Notes: generated by a model from the sequence alone, not told the origin. Counted from the stretch's first letter, positions 6,827 to 14,425 are shown. The stretch is 15,877 bases of DNA from Acidimicrobiia bacterium (GCA_003230435.1 QIDW01000266.1:1-15877); one strand, 5' to 3'. Translations and numbers: made by a program.

Positions 6827-8019
6827 CCGACAACTCACGCGGCATTCTCGACGACGTCCGCGTCCTCGACTTCGGCCGCTATATCGCAGGCCCGTACTGT
6901 GCCGCGCTGCTCGCGGACCTAGGAGCAGATGTCATCCGCATCGAGAAAGTCGATGGCAGCGAGGACCGCAGGCTGATCCCTGTTGCCGATGGTGACGCAG
7001 GGGCTCTCTTCCTCCAGGTCAACCGGAACAAACGGGGCCTCACCCTCAACCCGACCAAGGCCGCGGGACGTGAGGTCGTCCGGCGGCTGGTCGCAGCATC
7101 CGACGTAGTGGTTGCCAACCTCCCTCCCCAAGCACTCGAGACTATGGGCATCGACTACGGATCGCTGAAGGAGGTCAAGCCGGACATCATCCTCACGACC
7201 GTTGATGCGTTCGGTCAGGGTGGTCCATGGAGCAACAGGCTCGGGTTCGATGGTGTCGGCCAGGCGATGTCCGGAGCCGCCTATCTCTCTGGAAGCCCTG
7301 AAACACCATCGAAGTCCTACGTGCAGTGGGTCGATTTCATGTCAGCCACATCTGCCGCGTTCGGCACTATGGCCGCGCTCATGGAACGCAGCCGGACCGG
7401 GCGAGGCCAGCACGTGCAGGGCTCTCTCCTTGCGTCGGCACTCACCGTGGCGAACTCGACACTCCTTGAGCAGGCAGTGAATGCGCCTGATCGGGTGGCG
7501 ACCAACAACCGCGCCCAGGTGGCCGGTCCAGCGGACATCTACTCCACGACCGATGGATGGATCATCGCCCAGGTGATCGGCGCACCGCTGTTCGAACGAT
7601 GGGCTGTCCTCATGGGTGAGGAGCACTGGTTGAACGACGACCGGTTCGCAACGGACCAGGACCGCGGCAACAACAGGGACGTCCTCAACGAGCGCATGGC
7701 AGCGTGGTGCAGCGAACGATCGACCAGCGAGGCACTCGACACGCTGGTCGCGGCTGGCATCCCGGCTGGCCCTGTCCTGTCCCCACAGGCCGCTTTGGAT
7801 CACGAACACATCCAGAGCCTCGGGTTCCTCCAGCCTACGCCCTACCCCGGTACACGGATCGCCCCTCCTCTCGCCAGGACCCCTGTGAGTTTCACCGAGA
7901 CCGCGGCCGGCATCCACTCTCGTGCTCCTCTCCTCGGTGAGCACACGAAGAGCATTCTCGGCTCATTGGGCTTCGACGCTGCCGAGATCGAACAGCTGCG
8001 CGAAGACCGAGTGGTTTAG
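6823..8019 (+). CDS. class III CoA-transferase (CaiB/BaiF family)
   Basis: Taken from the GTG at 6823, which overlaps the TetR stop (GTGA), this is 398 residues, the normal length for the family; an upstream in-frame extension lies inside the TetR gene. Family marks are 'VRVLDFGRYIAGPYCAALLADLGADVIRIEK' near the N-terminus (12-42), 'NRNKRGLTLN' (67-76), 'DIILTTVDAFGQGGPW' (121-136) and Asp171 in 'WVDFMSATSAAFG', at the place of the catalytic Asp169 of formyl-CoA transferase. Enzymes of this class move CoA between carboxylic acids. It is probably the step that activates the substrate of this pathway, since no acyl-CoA ligase is visible in the window. It is the last gene of the plus-strand operon and ends 16 bp from the convergent acyl-CoA dehydrogenase gene. 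Confidence 0.88.
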   Translation: MTDNSRGILDDVRVLDFGRYIAGPYCAALLADLGADVIRIEKVDGSEDRRLIPVADGDAGALFLQVNRNKRGLTLNPTKAAGREVVRRLVAASDVVVANLPPQALETMGIDYGSLKEVKPDIILTTVDAFGQGGPWSNRLGFDGVGQAMSGAAYLSGSPETPSKSYVQWVDFMSATSAAFGTMAALMERSRTGRGQHVQGSLLASALTVANSTLLEQAVNAPDRVATNNRAQVAGPADIYSTTDGWIIAQVIGAPLFERWAVLMGEEHWLNDDRFATDQDRGNNRDVLNERMAAWCSERSTSEALDTLVAAGIPAGPVLSPQAALDHEHIQSLGFLQPTPYPGTRIAPPLARTPVSFTETAAGIHSRAPLLGEHTKSILGSLGFDAAEIEQLREDRVV

Positions 8020-8035
8020 GAGAAGCTGAGAGCTG
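8020..8035. other. 16-bp convergent junction between the two operons
   Basis: The plus-strand and minus-strand operons end 16 bp apart. I see no convincing hairpin with a T-tract in this gap, so transcripts may overlap or use termination inside the opposite gene. Confidence 0.5.
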
Positions 8036-9184
8036 TTACGGCCTCCAGCCTCTCACCAGCGCTTCGGAGATCATTTCGCGTTGGACCTCGTTGGCGCCTT
8101 CGCCGTATTCGATGATCTTGCAGTCCCTGTAGTAGCGCTGCACGGGACTCTCCATCATGTACCCCTGGGCACCATGGAGATGCAACGCTCGTTCCGCGAT
8201 CCACGTTGCCGCCTCTGACGCGACGAGCTTTGCAATGGACGCCTCAGTGTCGTACGGCATCCCTTCGGCGAGCAACTCCGCTGCTCCGTACACGAGGGTG
8301 CGTGCTGCTGCCAGCCGTGCGGTCATGTCGGCAAGGTTGAATCGCACCGCCTGCTGTTTGACCAGCGGGCCACCAAACTGCTGGCGTTCCTGGACATGAG
8401 CGGTTGCAGCATCGAGTGCCGCTCTCCCGATCCCGAGTGCGAGCGTCGCACCGTAGATGCGACCCTGAGAGAGCACGGGCAAGCACTGCCGGAAACCAGC
8501 GTCCTCGTCGCCGACCATCCGATCCGCCGGAACAACAACGTCATCGAAGTGGAGTTCTCCAAGCTCGGAGGGATGCATGCCGAGCTTGTCCATCGACCTG
8601 CGAGTGAGACCCGGTGTGTCACCATCAACAACGAACACGGAGATGCCTCCGAGGGAGCCCGGTTCGGCCGAGGTGCGAGAAACCACCATGATGACGTCGG
8701 CGATGGTGCCGTTCGTGATGTAGATCTTCGAGCCGTTGAGGATGTACGAGTCGCCATCCCGCTTCGCTGACAACCGCACACGGGTGATGTCTGCTCCTGA
8801 GTCCGGTTCAGCGTATGCCCATGCCGCGATCGTGTCACCGGAGAGGATTCCCGGCAGGCACGCGTCGCGAAGCCGATCCGAGGCAACCATTCCAAGCGCG
8901 CCACCACCAAGGACGGCGTTCACATAGATGCCGAGGGCGACGCCTGCCGAGGCCTTTGACAACTCCTCGAACAGAATCGACCGCTCGATCGGACCTCCGC
9001 CTGAGCCGCCAAGTTCCTCAGGTACCCCGATTCCGAGCCAGCCAAGCGCTCCGAGCCTCGGGAACAGGTCGAGTGGATAAGTCTTCGACTCCTCCCACTC
9101 GCGCACATGCGGCTCGATCTCTGATGCTGTGAACCGGGCCACCTCGGACTGGAAAGCCCGCTGGTCATCAGTGAACTCAAGCAC
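8036..9184 (-). CDS. acyl-CoA dehydrogenase 1 (MCAD-type catalytic Glu)
   Basis: Read from a GTG at 9184 that overlaps the end of the crotonase 3 gene by 8 bases, this is 382 residues, the family norm. Open frame continues upstream but overlaps that crotonase and is not family-like. FAD/substrate motifs are 'AWAYAEPDSGADITRV' (121-136) and 'YILNGSKIYITNG' (147-159). The C-terminal part has 'ALHLHGAQGYM' (333-343) and 'EYGEGANEVQRE' (359-370), with Glu362 at the catalytic base position of medium-chain acyl-CoA dehydrogenase. It introduces an alpha,beta double bond in an acyl-CoA, passing electrons to ETF. It is the last gene of the minus-strand operon. The chain or ring specificity is unknown. 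Confidence 0.88.
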   Translation of the reverse strand: MLEFTDDQRAFQSEVARFTASEIEPHVREWEESKTYPLDLFPRLGALGWLGIGVPEELGGSGGGPIERSILFEELSKASAGVALGIYVNAVLGGGALGMVASDRLRDACLPGILSGDTIAAWAYAEPDSGADITRVRLSAKRDGDSYILNGSKIYITNGTIADVIMVVSRTSAEPGSLGGISVFVVDGDTPGLTRRSMDKLGMHPSELGELHFDDVVVPADRMVGDEDAGFRQCLPVLSQGRIYGATLALGIGRAALDAATAHVQERQQFGGPLVKQQAVRFNLADMTARLAAARTLVYGAAELLAEGMPYDTEASIAKLVASEAATWIAERALHLHGAQGYMMESPVQRYYRDCKIIEYGEGANEVQREMISEALVRGWRP

Positions 9185-9953
9185 CCGAATACTCCGGGCG
9201 CCTCTTCTCCTGGAACGCCGCAACGCCTTCCCTGTGGTCAGCGGTTTGGAGGCACTGCACCTGGGCGAATATCTCGAACTCGAATTCACCCGCCATGTCG
9301 ACGTCGAGAGAGCGATGGATGGCCCGCTTCGTCCACGCATGGGCGATCGGTGGTCCTGACGCCATTCGGGCTGCCCACTTGGCGACCTCAGCTGCGTGGT
9401 CAGCAGGCTCGACCACCCGATGCACCAGTCCCATATCGAGCGCTTCGTCAGCGTTGAAGAGGCGTCCGGTGAACATGAGCTCTTGCGCCTTGCCAAGCCC
9501 GACGTACCGTGGAAGGAACCAGCCAGCGGACATATCACAACCGGCGAGGCCGATCTTGGTGAACGGTGCGCCGAGGCGGATTCCCTTTGCTGCGATACGG
9601 ATGTCGCACGCCATGGCGAGCCCGAGGCCGCCGCCGACGGTGTCACCGTGGAGCGCTGCGATGACGGGTTTGTCCATCCCAACGATGGCATGGATCGGGT
9701 CGAGGTAGTGCCGCACGATTTCTTCCCACTCCTGGGCTGACCGCGGTTCCATCTCGCCCTGGTCAGCACCGGCACAGAAGGTGTCGCCGTTGCCTGCAAG
9801 GATCACGACCCTGGCGTCGGATGCCGCGGCCTCTTCGAGCCTTTCGACGAGGAATCCGACGGTCGGGATGGCAAGCGTGTTGAGCCTGTCCGGCCGGTTG
9901 AGGGTGACAGTCGCTACGCCGTCGGTTACATCCAGTAGTACATCAGTTTCCAT
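9177..9953 (-). CDS. crotonase 3 lacking both hydratase glutamates
   Basis: Starting at the second of two near ATGs (9959 and 9953) gives 258 residues. The GAGGA site lies 6 nt before the ATG at 9953 but only 1 nt before that at 9959, so I prefer 9953. Crotonase marks are 'FCAGADQ' and 'GDTVGGGLGLAMACDIRIA'. The first Glu position is Gly111 and the second is Phe131 ('LGAPFTKIGLAGCDMSAGWFLPR'). An Asp140 in 'GLAGCDM' is a candidate acid-base residue, as in isomerase-like crotonases. It ends with 'FQEKRRPEYSGA'. It lies between the zinc dehydrogenase and acyl-CoA dehydrogenase 1 in one operon. A delta-isomerase or hydrolase role is more likely than hydration. Family certain, reaction inferred. 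Confidence 0.84.
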   Translation of the reverse strand: METDVLLDVTDGVATVTLNRPDRLNTLAIPTVGFLVERLEEAAASDARVVILAGNGDTFCAGADQGEMEPRSAQEWEEIVRHYLDPIHAIVGMDKPVIAALHGDTVGGGLGLAMACDIRIAAKGIRLGAPFTKIGLAGCDMSAGWFLPRYVGLGKAQELMFTGRLFNADEALDMGLVHRVVEPADHAAEVAKWAARMASGPPIAHAWTKRAIHRSLDVDMAGEFEFEIFAQVQCLQTADHREGVAAFQEKRRPEYSGA

Positions 9954-9962
9954 GTGCATTCC

Positions 9963-10982
9963 TCACGATCGGGGGACGATGACGGTGCGGCCCGGTGTGG
10001 CCGGTTGTTCGAATACGGCGGGGACTTCGTCAAGATCGACGCGCTGTGAGATCGCGTGGGTGACATCGAGCTTGCCCGTGGCGATCAGATCGAGGACGGT
10101 CCTGATCTCAGGGATGGTCGACCCGAATGATCCGTGGATCGAGGTCTCGCCCGCAACGAATCGGATGAGCGGCGGGAGACGAGGGCGGTCGTGGCCGATA
10201 CCGACGATGACAAGCCGGCCGCCCGAGGACAGCGACTGCATCCCCAACTCGACCGATTCGGCTCTGCCGACGCATTCGAGCGCAAGGCTGGCGCCCCCGG
10301 TGAGCCCGTAGAGCGCCTTTGCGGGCTTTTCGTCTGCGCTCGGATCGAGCACAGCATCGGCACCGACCGTGAGGGCAGTGGCCCGCGCGTCCGTCGAGGG
10401 ATCGACGGCAACGATGCGTCCTGCACCTCCCATTCGCGCAACGACGATCGCTTGGAGGCCAAGTCCTCCTGCACCGACGATGACGACGGTTTCGCCCTCG
10501 GCAATCCGTCCGACCGTGACAAGGGCGTGATAGGGCGTCGCGATCGCGTCTGGCACGATGGCCGCGATCTCATCGGTCACGGCATCAGGCACAGGGACGA
10601 GGATGTCGTGCGGCACGGCGATGTTCTCTGCGAACCCACCCTGACGGGTCATACCCATCACCTGAGGCCTGCGGCACCTATGCTCGTTACCGTCGAGACA
10701 CGGCCCGCATTCTCCACAGATGACCTGCCCGTACGACAGCACCCTGTCACCAACTTCGACACCTTCCACACCATCCGTGACGGCGATCACGCGTCCCGCG
10801 ATTTCGTGGCCGGGGACGGTGCCGGGTGCGACGTCGAGTTCGCCCGCAACGATGTGTCGATCGGTGCCACAGATGCCGGCAGCGGACACATCGAGAAGCA
10901 CCTCCCCTGGGCCAAGCTCAGGATCAGGGAGCGTCTCGACCTTGAGGTCACCCGGACCGTGATACACAACGGCTTGCATCAT
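9963..10982 (-). CDS. zinc-dependent alcohol dehydrogenase (MDR family)
   Basis: This 339-residue protein is a medium-chain dehydrogenase. Catalytic zinc ligands appear as Cys38 ('GICGTD') and His59-Glu60 ('PGHE'). The structural zinc site is the four Cys at 89, 92, 95 and 103 ('CGECGPCLDGNEHRC'). The NAD-binding motif 'GAGGLG' (170-175) is followed by Asp194 at the end of the next strand, which predicts NAD(H) over NADP(H). The usual third catalytic ligand region has Asp145. There are two adjacent ATGs; 10982 is used here and 10979 gives a better distance to TGAGG. It probably oxidises a hydroxy intermediate of the pathway. No 3-hydroxyacyl-CoA dehydrogenase is present in the window, so this enzyme may fill that step, by inference. 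Confidence 0.86.
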   Translation of the reverse strand: MMQAVVYHGPGDLKVETLPDPELGPGEVLLDVSAAGICGTDRHIVAGELDVAPGTVPGHEIAGRVIAVTDGVEGVEVGDRVLSYGQVICGECGPCLDGNEHRCRRPQVMGMTRQGGFAENIAVPHDILVPVPDAVTDEIAAIVPDAIATPYHALVTVGRIAEGETVVIVGAGGLGLQAIVVARMGGAGRIVAVDPSTDARATALTVGADAVLDPSADEKPAKALYGLTGGASLALECVGRAESVELGMQSLSSGGRLVIVGIGHDRPRLPPLIRFVAGETSIHGSFGSTIPEIRTVLDLIATGKLDVTHAISQRVDLDEVPAVFEQPATPGRTVIVPRS

Positions 10983-10988
10983 CGAACC

Positions 10989-11843
10989 TCAAGCATCGAT
11001 CTTGAAGAGCTTCGCTGCGTTGTCCCTGAGTACCTTCCGTGTCACCTCGTCTGAGAACCCTGCGCCGTAGACGTCGTCGGCTGCCTGCTTGAACGAGAGC
11101 AGCGGGTAGTCGGTGCCCCAGATCATCTTGTCCTGCCCACGGCCTCCGACGAACTTCTTCAACTCGTGCGACCAATACCGGGCCGGACGAGCAGATGACT
11201 CGATGTACACGTTCGGGTGCTTCCACGCGAGGACCATCATCTCCTCGACCCACGGGTCTCCGTTGTGAGTACCGAGGAGCTTCAGCTCAGGGAACGTCAA
11301 CGCGACCTCGTCGAGGTAGATAGGTCGCCCACATTCGGACGGCAGCAGGGGTCCCGTGTGTCCGACCTGGATCGCCACCGGGATGTCGTACTCGACACAG
11401 GCTACGTAGAACGGCCAGTACATCCGGTCTGTCGGCGGCGGTGCCGTCGTGCGGCCATCCCCGTATTGGTACGGCTCGAGCCTGAACACCTTCATGTCGA
11501 GTTCCTCGACGCAGCGGCGGAACTCCCGTATTGCGGGCATCGGGTCCCTGATATCAACGGTGAACGAACCGATGAAGCGGTCAGGCGCCTCCTTGACATA
11601 GGCGGCTGTCTCGTCGTTCGTCACCACCCAGGTGTCAAGAAACTTGAACGCTGACGCGACGCCGATGTCGACGCCAGCCTCATCCATCTCAGCGATGATC
11701 TCGTCAAGTGAGAATCCGTTGCGAAAACGATCCTCGACTCCGTACTTGCGGAAGATGTGCCAAAAGGAGTCCGGCCACCTGTCAGCGGTCTCCGGGGACA
11801 GGATCGTCATCCATCCGTCGATGGCACCTACTCGTTCGGTCAT
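10989..11843 (-). CDS. amidohydrolase_2 (ACMSD-like TIM barrel) lacking the N-terminal HxH
   Basis: This 284-residue protein matches the amidohydrolase_2 family in its C-terminal two thirds: 'IPVAIQVGHTGP' (His162), 'FPELKLLGTHNGDPWVEEM' (His193), 'NVYIESSA' (211-218) and 'IWGTDYPLLS' (Asp245), ending in 'LRDNAAKLFKID'. Members usually begin with a D-x-H-x-H zinc motif. Here the corresponding stretch reads 'AIDGWMTIL' with no histidine. Family reactions are decarboxylation or hydrolysis of small, often unsaturated acids. Loss of the HxH pair leaves an incomplete metal site, so a changed mechanism is likely. A GAGGA site lies 5 nt before the ATG at 11843, and the gene follows the upstream dehydrogenase stop by 10 nt. 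Confidence 0.82.
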   Translation of the reverse strand: MTERVGAIDGWMTILSPETADRWPDSFWHIFRKYGVEDRFRNGFSLDEIIAEMDEAGVDIGVASAFKFLDTWVVTNDETAAYVKEAPDRFIGSFTVDIRDPMPAIREFRRCVEELDMKVFRLEPYQYGDGRTTAPPPTDRMYWPFYVACVEYDIPVAIQVGHTGPLLPSECGRPIYLDEVALTFPELKLLGTHNGDPWVEEMMVLAWKHPNVYIESSARPARYWSHELKKFVGGRGQDKMIWGTDYPLLSFKQAADDVYGAGFSDEVTRKVLRDNAAKLFKIDA

Positions 11844-11853
11844 GTCAATCCTC

Positions 11854-13014
11854 CTATCGGATCAGGGCTTTGGAAATGATCTCGCGCTGTATCTCTGATG
11901 TGCCCGCTCCAATCGAAAAACCGGCGACATCTCTGAAGTAGCGCGGAACCGATGACTCCTCCATCTGGCCGAAGCCTCCATGGAGTTGCAGGATCTCCGC
12001 GGCCACGAACTGCACCGCTTCTGCCGCATACAGCTTCGCTGCGGAGACGGCCATCTCACCGGTCGGGTCGCCCTGGTCGAGAAGATCGGCCGCCTGGTAG
12101 GAGAGGAGACGTGTTGCTTCGAGCCTTGTCGACATGTCGACGAATCGGTGCCGCCATGTCTGGAGAGACGCGAGCGGTTTCCCGAACACCTCGCGAGATG
12201 ACGCGTAGTCGATGCCGATCTCGATGAGACGCTCCATGATGCCGACAGCGAACGCGGCTATTACGAGTCGTTCCCCTGCGAAGTGGGAGAGGATGTATCG
12301 CATCCCCTGTCCCTCTTCGCCAACAAGGTTTCGGGCGGGGACGCGACACTCGTCGAAGAAGAGCTCTGCCGTGTCCGATGCCCGAGACCCGAGCTTCTCG
12401 AGCTTCCGGCCCATGGTGAACCCTGGCGTGTTGGTTGGGAACATGACCACCGAAACGCCTGAGGGACCCGCACCGCCTGTTCGCACGGCGAGGGTGATGA
12501 AGTCGGCACGTGTTCCATTCGTTATGAATGTCTTCTGACCAGAGATGACGTAGTGGTCTCCATCACGAACGGCCTTCGTCGCTATGGCTCCGACGTCCGA
12601 TCCCGCTCCGGGCTCAGTGACACCGATCGCACCGATGAGCTCTCCCTTGATGGCAGGTTCGAGGTACTCGACCTTCAGTTCATCAGACCCTTCGTCCGCA
12701 AGGACTGAGAGAGCAAACTCTGACTGTGCCATGAGCCCAACCGGTGTGCCGACGGTGTCGCCCTTGACGAGTTCCTCGCCCAGGACACAGGTGGCGAGAT
12801 AGCTCCCGCCGCCTCCGCCCCACTTCGGGTCGTAGCGCAGACCGATTATCCCTGCAGCCGCAGCCTTCCTGTAGAGCTCGAGGGGGAATTCGCCCGCGGC
12901 CTCCCACTCATCGGCATGGGGCCGGATCTCATTGTCCACGAAAGAAGCGATGGACCGTCGGAAGGCATCGAGGTCATCATCGAGGAATCTCGAAGGCTGA
13001 CGGGGATATGACAC
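11854..13014 (-). CDS. acyl-CoA dehydrogenase 2 (LCAD/IVD-type catalytic Glu)
   Basis: This 386-residue protein is a complete acyl-CoA dehydrogenase: 'GAIGVTEPGAGSDVGAI' (128-144), 'YVISGQKTFITNG' (155-167), 'FGKPLASLQTWRH', 'LQLHGGFGQMEES' and 'FSIGAGTSEIQRE'. At the MCAD catalytic position it has Ala ('GAGTSE') where a Glu would be. Instead Glu248 in 'FAGERLVIAAFAVG' sits where isovaleryl- and long-chain acyl-CoA dehydrogenases carry their base. So it is probably active, but with a different substrate geometry from acyl-CoA dehydrogenase 1. It is the first gene of the five-gene minus-strand operon, directly behind the promoter at 13045-13073. The ATG at 13014 has a GAGAGG about 13 nt upstream, farther than ideal. 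Confidence 0.88.
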   Translation of the reverse strand: MSYPRQPSRFLDDDLDAFRRSIASFVDNEIRPHADEWEAAGEFPLELYRKAAAAGIIGLRYDPKWGGGGGSYLATCVLGEELVKGDTVGTPVGLMAQSEFALSVLADEGSDELKVEYLEPAIKGELIGAIGVTEPGAGSDVGAIATKAVRDGDHYVISGQKTFITNGTRADFITLAVRTGGAGPSGVSVVMFPTNTPGFTMGRKLEKLGSRASDTAELFFDECRVPARNLVGEEGQGMRYILSHFAGERLVIAAFAVGIMERLIEIGIDYASSREVFGKPLASLQTWRHRFVDMSTRLEATRLLSYQAADLLDQGDPTGEMAVSAAKLYAAEAVQFVAAEILQLHGGFGQMEESSVPRYFRDVAGFSIGAGTSEIQREIISKALIR

Positions 13015-13039
13015 TTGGGGAGCCTCTCTTGCCTAGAAA

Positions 13040-13062
13040 TGACTAGATTAGGATTCTGGTCA
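13040..13062. promoter_or_regulatory. palindrome in the divergent intergenic region, candidate operator
   Basis: TGACTAG and CTGGTCA form imperfect inverted arms (6 of 7 pairs) around a 9-bp centre within the 70-bp gap between acyl-CoA dehydrogenase 2 and the TetR gene at 13085. TetR genes commonly bind such a site in the shared promoter region and control both directions. The motif differs from the TGAG/CTCA array at 727. Confidence 0.5.
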
Positions 13063-13073
13063 ATAATCGTCAA
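13045..13073 (-). promoter_or_regulatory. candidate sigma70 promoter of the minus-strand operon
   Basis: On the minus strand TTGACG (13073-13068) and TAATCT (13050-13045) are separated by 17 bp, a good match to the bacterial consensus. They lie about 30 bp upstream of the acyl-CoA dehydrogenase 2 start. The spacer and -10 overlap the 13040-13062 palindrome, as expected for repression by steric hindrance. Confidence 0.6.
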
Positions 13074-13084
13074 CAGCGAAAAGG

Positions 13085-13699
13085 ATGGATGCGGTGAGCA
13101 CGATCACCCCGCCACGACAGCGGCTCATCGAAGCGGCAGAGCAGCAGTTTCGGCGGTTCGGCTACCGCCGTACCACTGTCGACGATGTGACACGAGCCGC
13201 CGAGACCGGCAAAGGCAGCTTCTACCTCCACTTCTCCTCCAAAGAAGACGCCTACGTCGCCGTCGTCGAGGCCTCCCTGGAGCGGTTTCTCGCCAAAGCC
13301 GAGATTGCGCTGCATGGGTCTGGAACCGTTCCCCAGCGGCTCCGCACGCTGGTGGCCGTGACCGCAGATCACTACGGTGATGATGAGTTGCTTCGTGCCT
13401 CTCTCTTTGGCGAGGCCGCCCTCGTCGAAGGGGCAGTCGCCCGCCGGGCAGCCAACATCCAACGCGGGCGAATCCGGAGCCTTCTCGCTGAAGCGCTCAA
13501 GTCCGGCAAGAGCGAGGGGTCGATCCGTGACACGGTCGACGTCGACAACGCGGCCGCGGTGCTTTTCGAGATCGGGTGGGCGGTGGTGCGAGCCGAGTTC
13601 GACGCCAGTGCCGACCTTCCCCTCGATGCCGCTCTCGACACCCTCAACGATGTCGTCGGCCTTGGGCTCATTGCCCGAACGCCACCGGAGGGACCGTGA
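13085..13699 (+). CDS. TetR/AcrR-family transcriptional regulator 2
   Basis: This 204-residue protein has a TetR helix-turn-helix at about residues 28-50 ('YRRTTVDDVTRAAETGKGSFYLHF') with the following 'SSKEDAYVAV' helix and a variable C-terminal ligand domain. The ATG at 13085 has AAAAGG immediately in front, which is too close; the GTG at 13094 lies 9 nt after AAGG and may be the real start, removing three residues. It is divergent from the five-gene dehydrogenase operon across 70 bp that hold a promoter and a palindrome, so it is the likely local repressor. Its stop overlaps the start of the broken thioesterase gene (GTGA). Confidence 0.85.
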   Translation: MDAVSTITPPRQRLIEAAEQQFRRFGYRRTTVDDVTRAAETGKGSFYLHFSSKEDAYVAVVEASLERFLAKAEIALHGSGTVPQRLRTLVAVTADHYGDDELLRASLFGEAALVEGAVARRAANIQRGRIRSLLAEALKSGKSEGSIRDTVDVDNAAAVLFEIGWAVVRAEFDASADLPLDAALDTLNDVVGLGLIARTPPEGP

Positions 13700-14171
13700 G
13701 CCTGCTCGGTGAGACGCCGGGGAGTGTCTCCGAAACACTCTCCACTGCTATTGAGACCGTGCTGGACCAGGTCCCCTTTGGACGATGGCTCGGCCTACAA
13801 CTCACCGCCGTCGAAGACGACCGAGTTTTGATGCAGCTCGGAATGCGCGAGGAGTTCGTCGGAGACCCCGCCAGAAACATCCTCCACGGCGGTGTCATCT
13901 CCTCGGTGCTTGACACCGTGGGGGGGGCTTCGCCGCCCTTCTCGGCGTTCTCACCCAAACACCGGAGGCAGGCGACAGGGCCGAGGCCTCGCCCTGGCTG
14001 AGCACCATCGACCTGCGGACCGACTTCCTCCGCCCCGGGACCGGCCGCGAGCTCACCACCTGCGCCTTCCCCCTCCGGGTCGGCAAACGACTCGTAGTCA
14101 CCCGCATGGAGCTCCACAACGAAACCGGTGACCTCATCGCAGTCGGCACCGGAACCTACGTCGTGCCCTAG
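13696..14171 (+). pseudogene. PaaI-type hotdog thioesterase, frameshifted
   Basis: From the GTG at 13696 (overlapping the TetR stop) the protein reads through the hotdog motif 'NILHGGVISSVLDTVGG', then leaves frame at a run of eight G (13920-13927) and stops at about 14001. In another frame from 13926 the expected remainder appears: 'GFAALLGVLTQTPE', 'STIDLRTDFLRPG', 'VVTRMELHNETGDLIAVGTGTYVV' and a TAG at 14169-14171. Rejoined it would be about 158 residues, normal for PaaI-like acyl-CoA thioesterases, with the HGG motif present. A length change in the G run (one G missing or two extra) explains the break. It could be a real mutation, a phase-variable tract or a sequencing error. The intact enzyme would release CoA from an intermediate of the neighbouring pathway. 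Confidence 0.82.
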
Positions 14172-14294
14172 TGTCCCGTGAATAAGTGAGCGAGACTGCT
14201 CAAACCTCGAAGGCCATCGCGCCGCCCCGACCAGCGACTGAGACGGTAGCGTTTGCGACGACGAGCCGAATCGACGCAGTGAAATTGCGAAACC
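14172..14294. other. short gene-free stretch before the IS element
   Basis: I see no gene. It begins just after the thioesterase stop with TGTCCCGTGAATAAGTGAGC, which looks like an insertion-sequence end, but I find no inverted partner near the right end of the IS481-type element, so I do not assign it. Confidence 0.35.
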
Positions 14295-14325
14295 TGTCTG
14301 TGAAACTGACGGACATGAGTTACAC
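14295..14325 (+). repeat. left terminal inverted repeat of the IS element
   Basis: TGTCTGTGAAACTGACGG followed by a less conserved part ending in GTTACAC. It matches the reverse complement of 15278-15308 at 23 of 31 positions, with a continuous CTGACGG core. Confidence 0.7.
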
Positions 14326-14425
14326 AATGGGTTCTCCAACCAGGATGAGGAGATCCAATGACTGAGAGGGAACAGCAACGGCTGGTCAAGCACCATCTCT
14401 GGCGGTTATCGATCACGCGCGAGAG

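Noticed and set aside
9185..9799. N-terminal extension of acyl-CoA dehydrogenase 1 to a 587-residue protein
   Set aside because: The extra part lies inside crotonase 3 in another frame and resembles no domain. The GTG at 9184 gives the exact family length.
14170..14190. Left end of the IS element at TGTCCCGTGAATAAGTGAGC
   Set aside because: No inverted partner is found near the right end, whereas 14295-14325 pairs well with 15278-15308.
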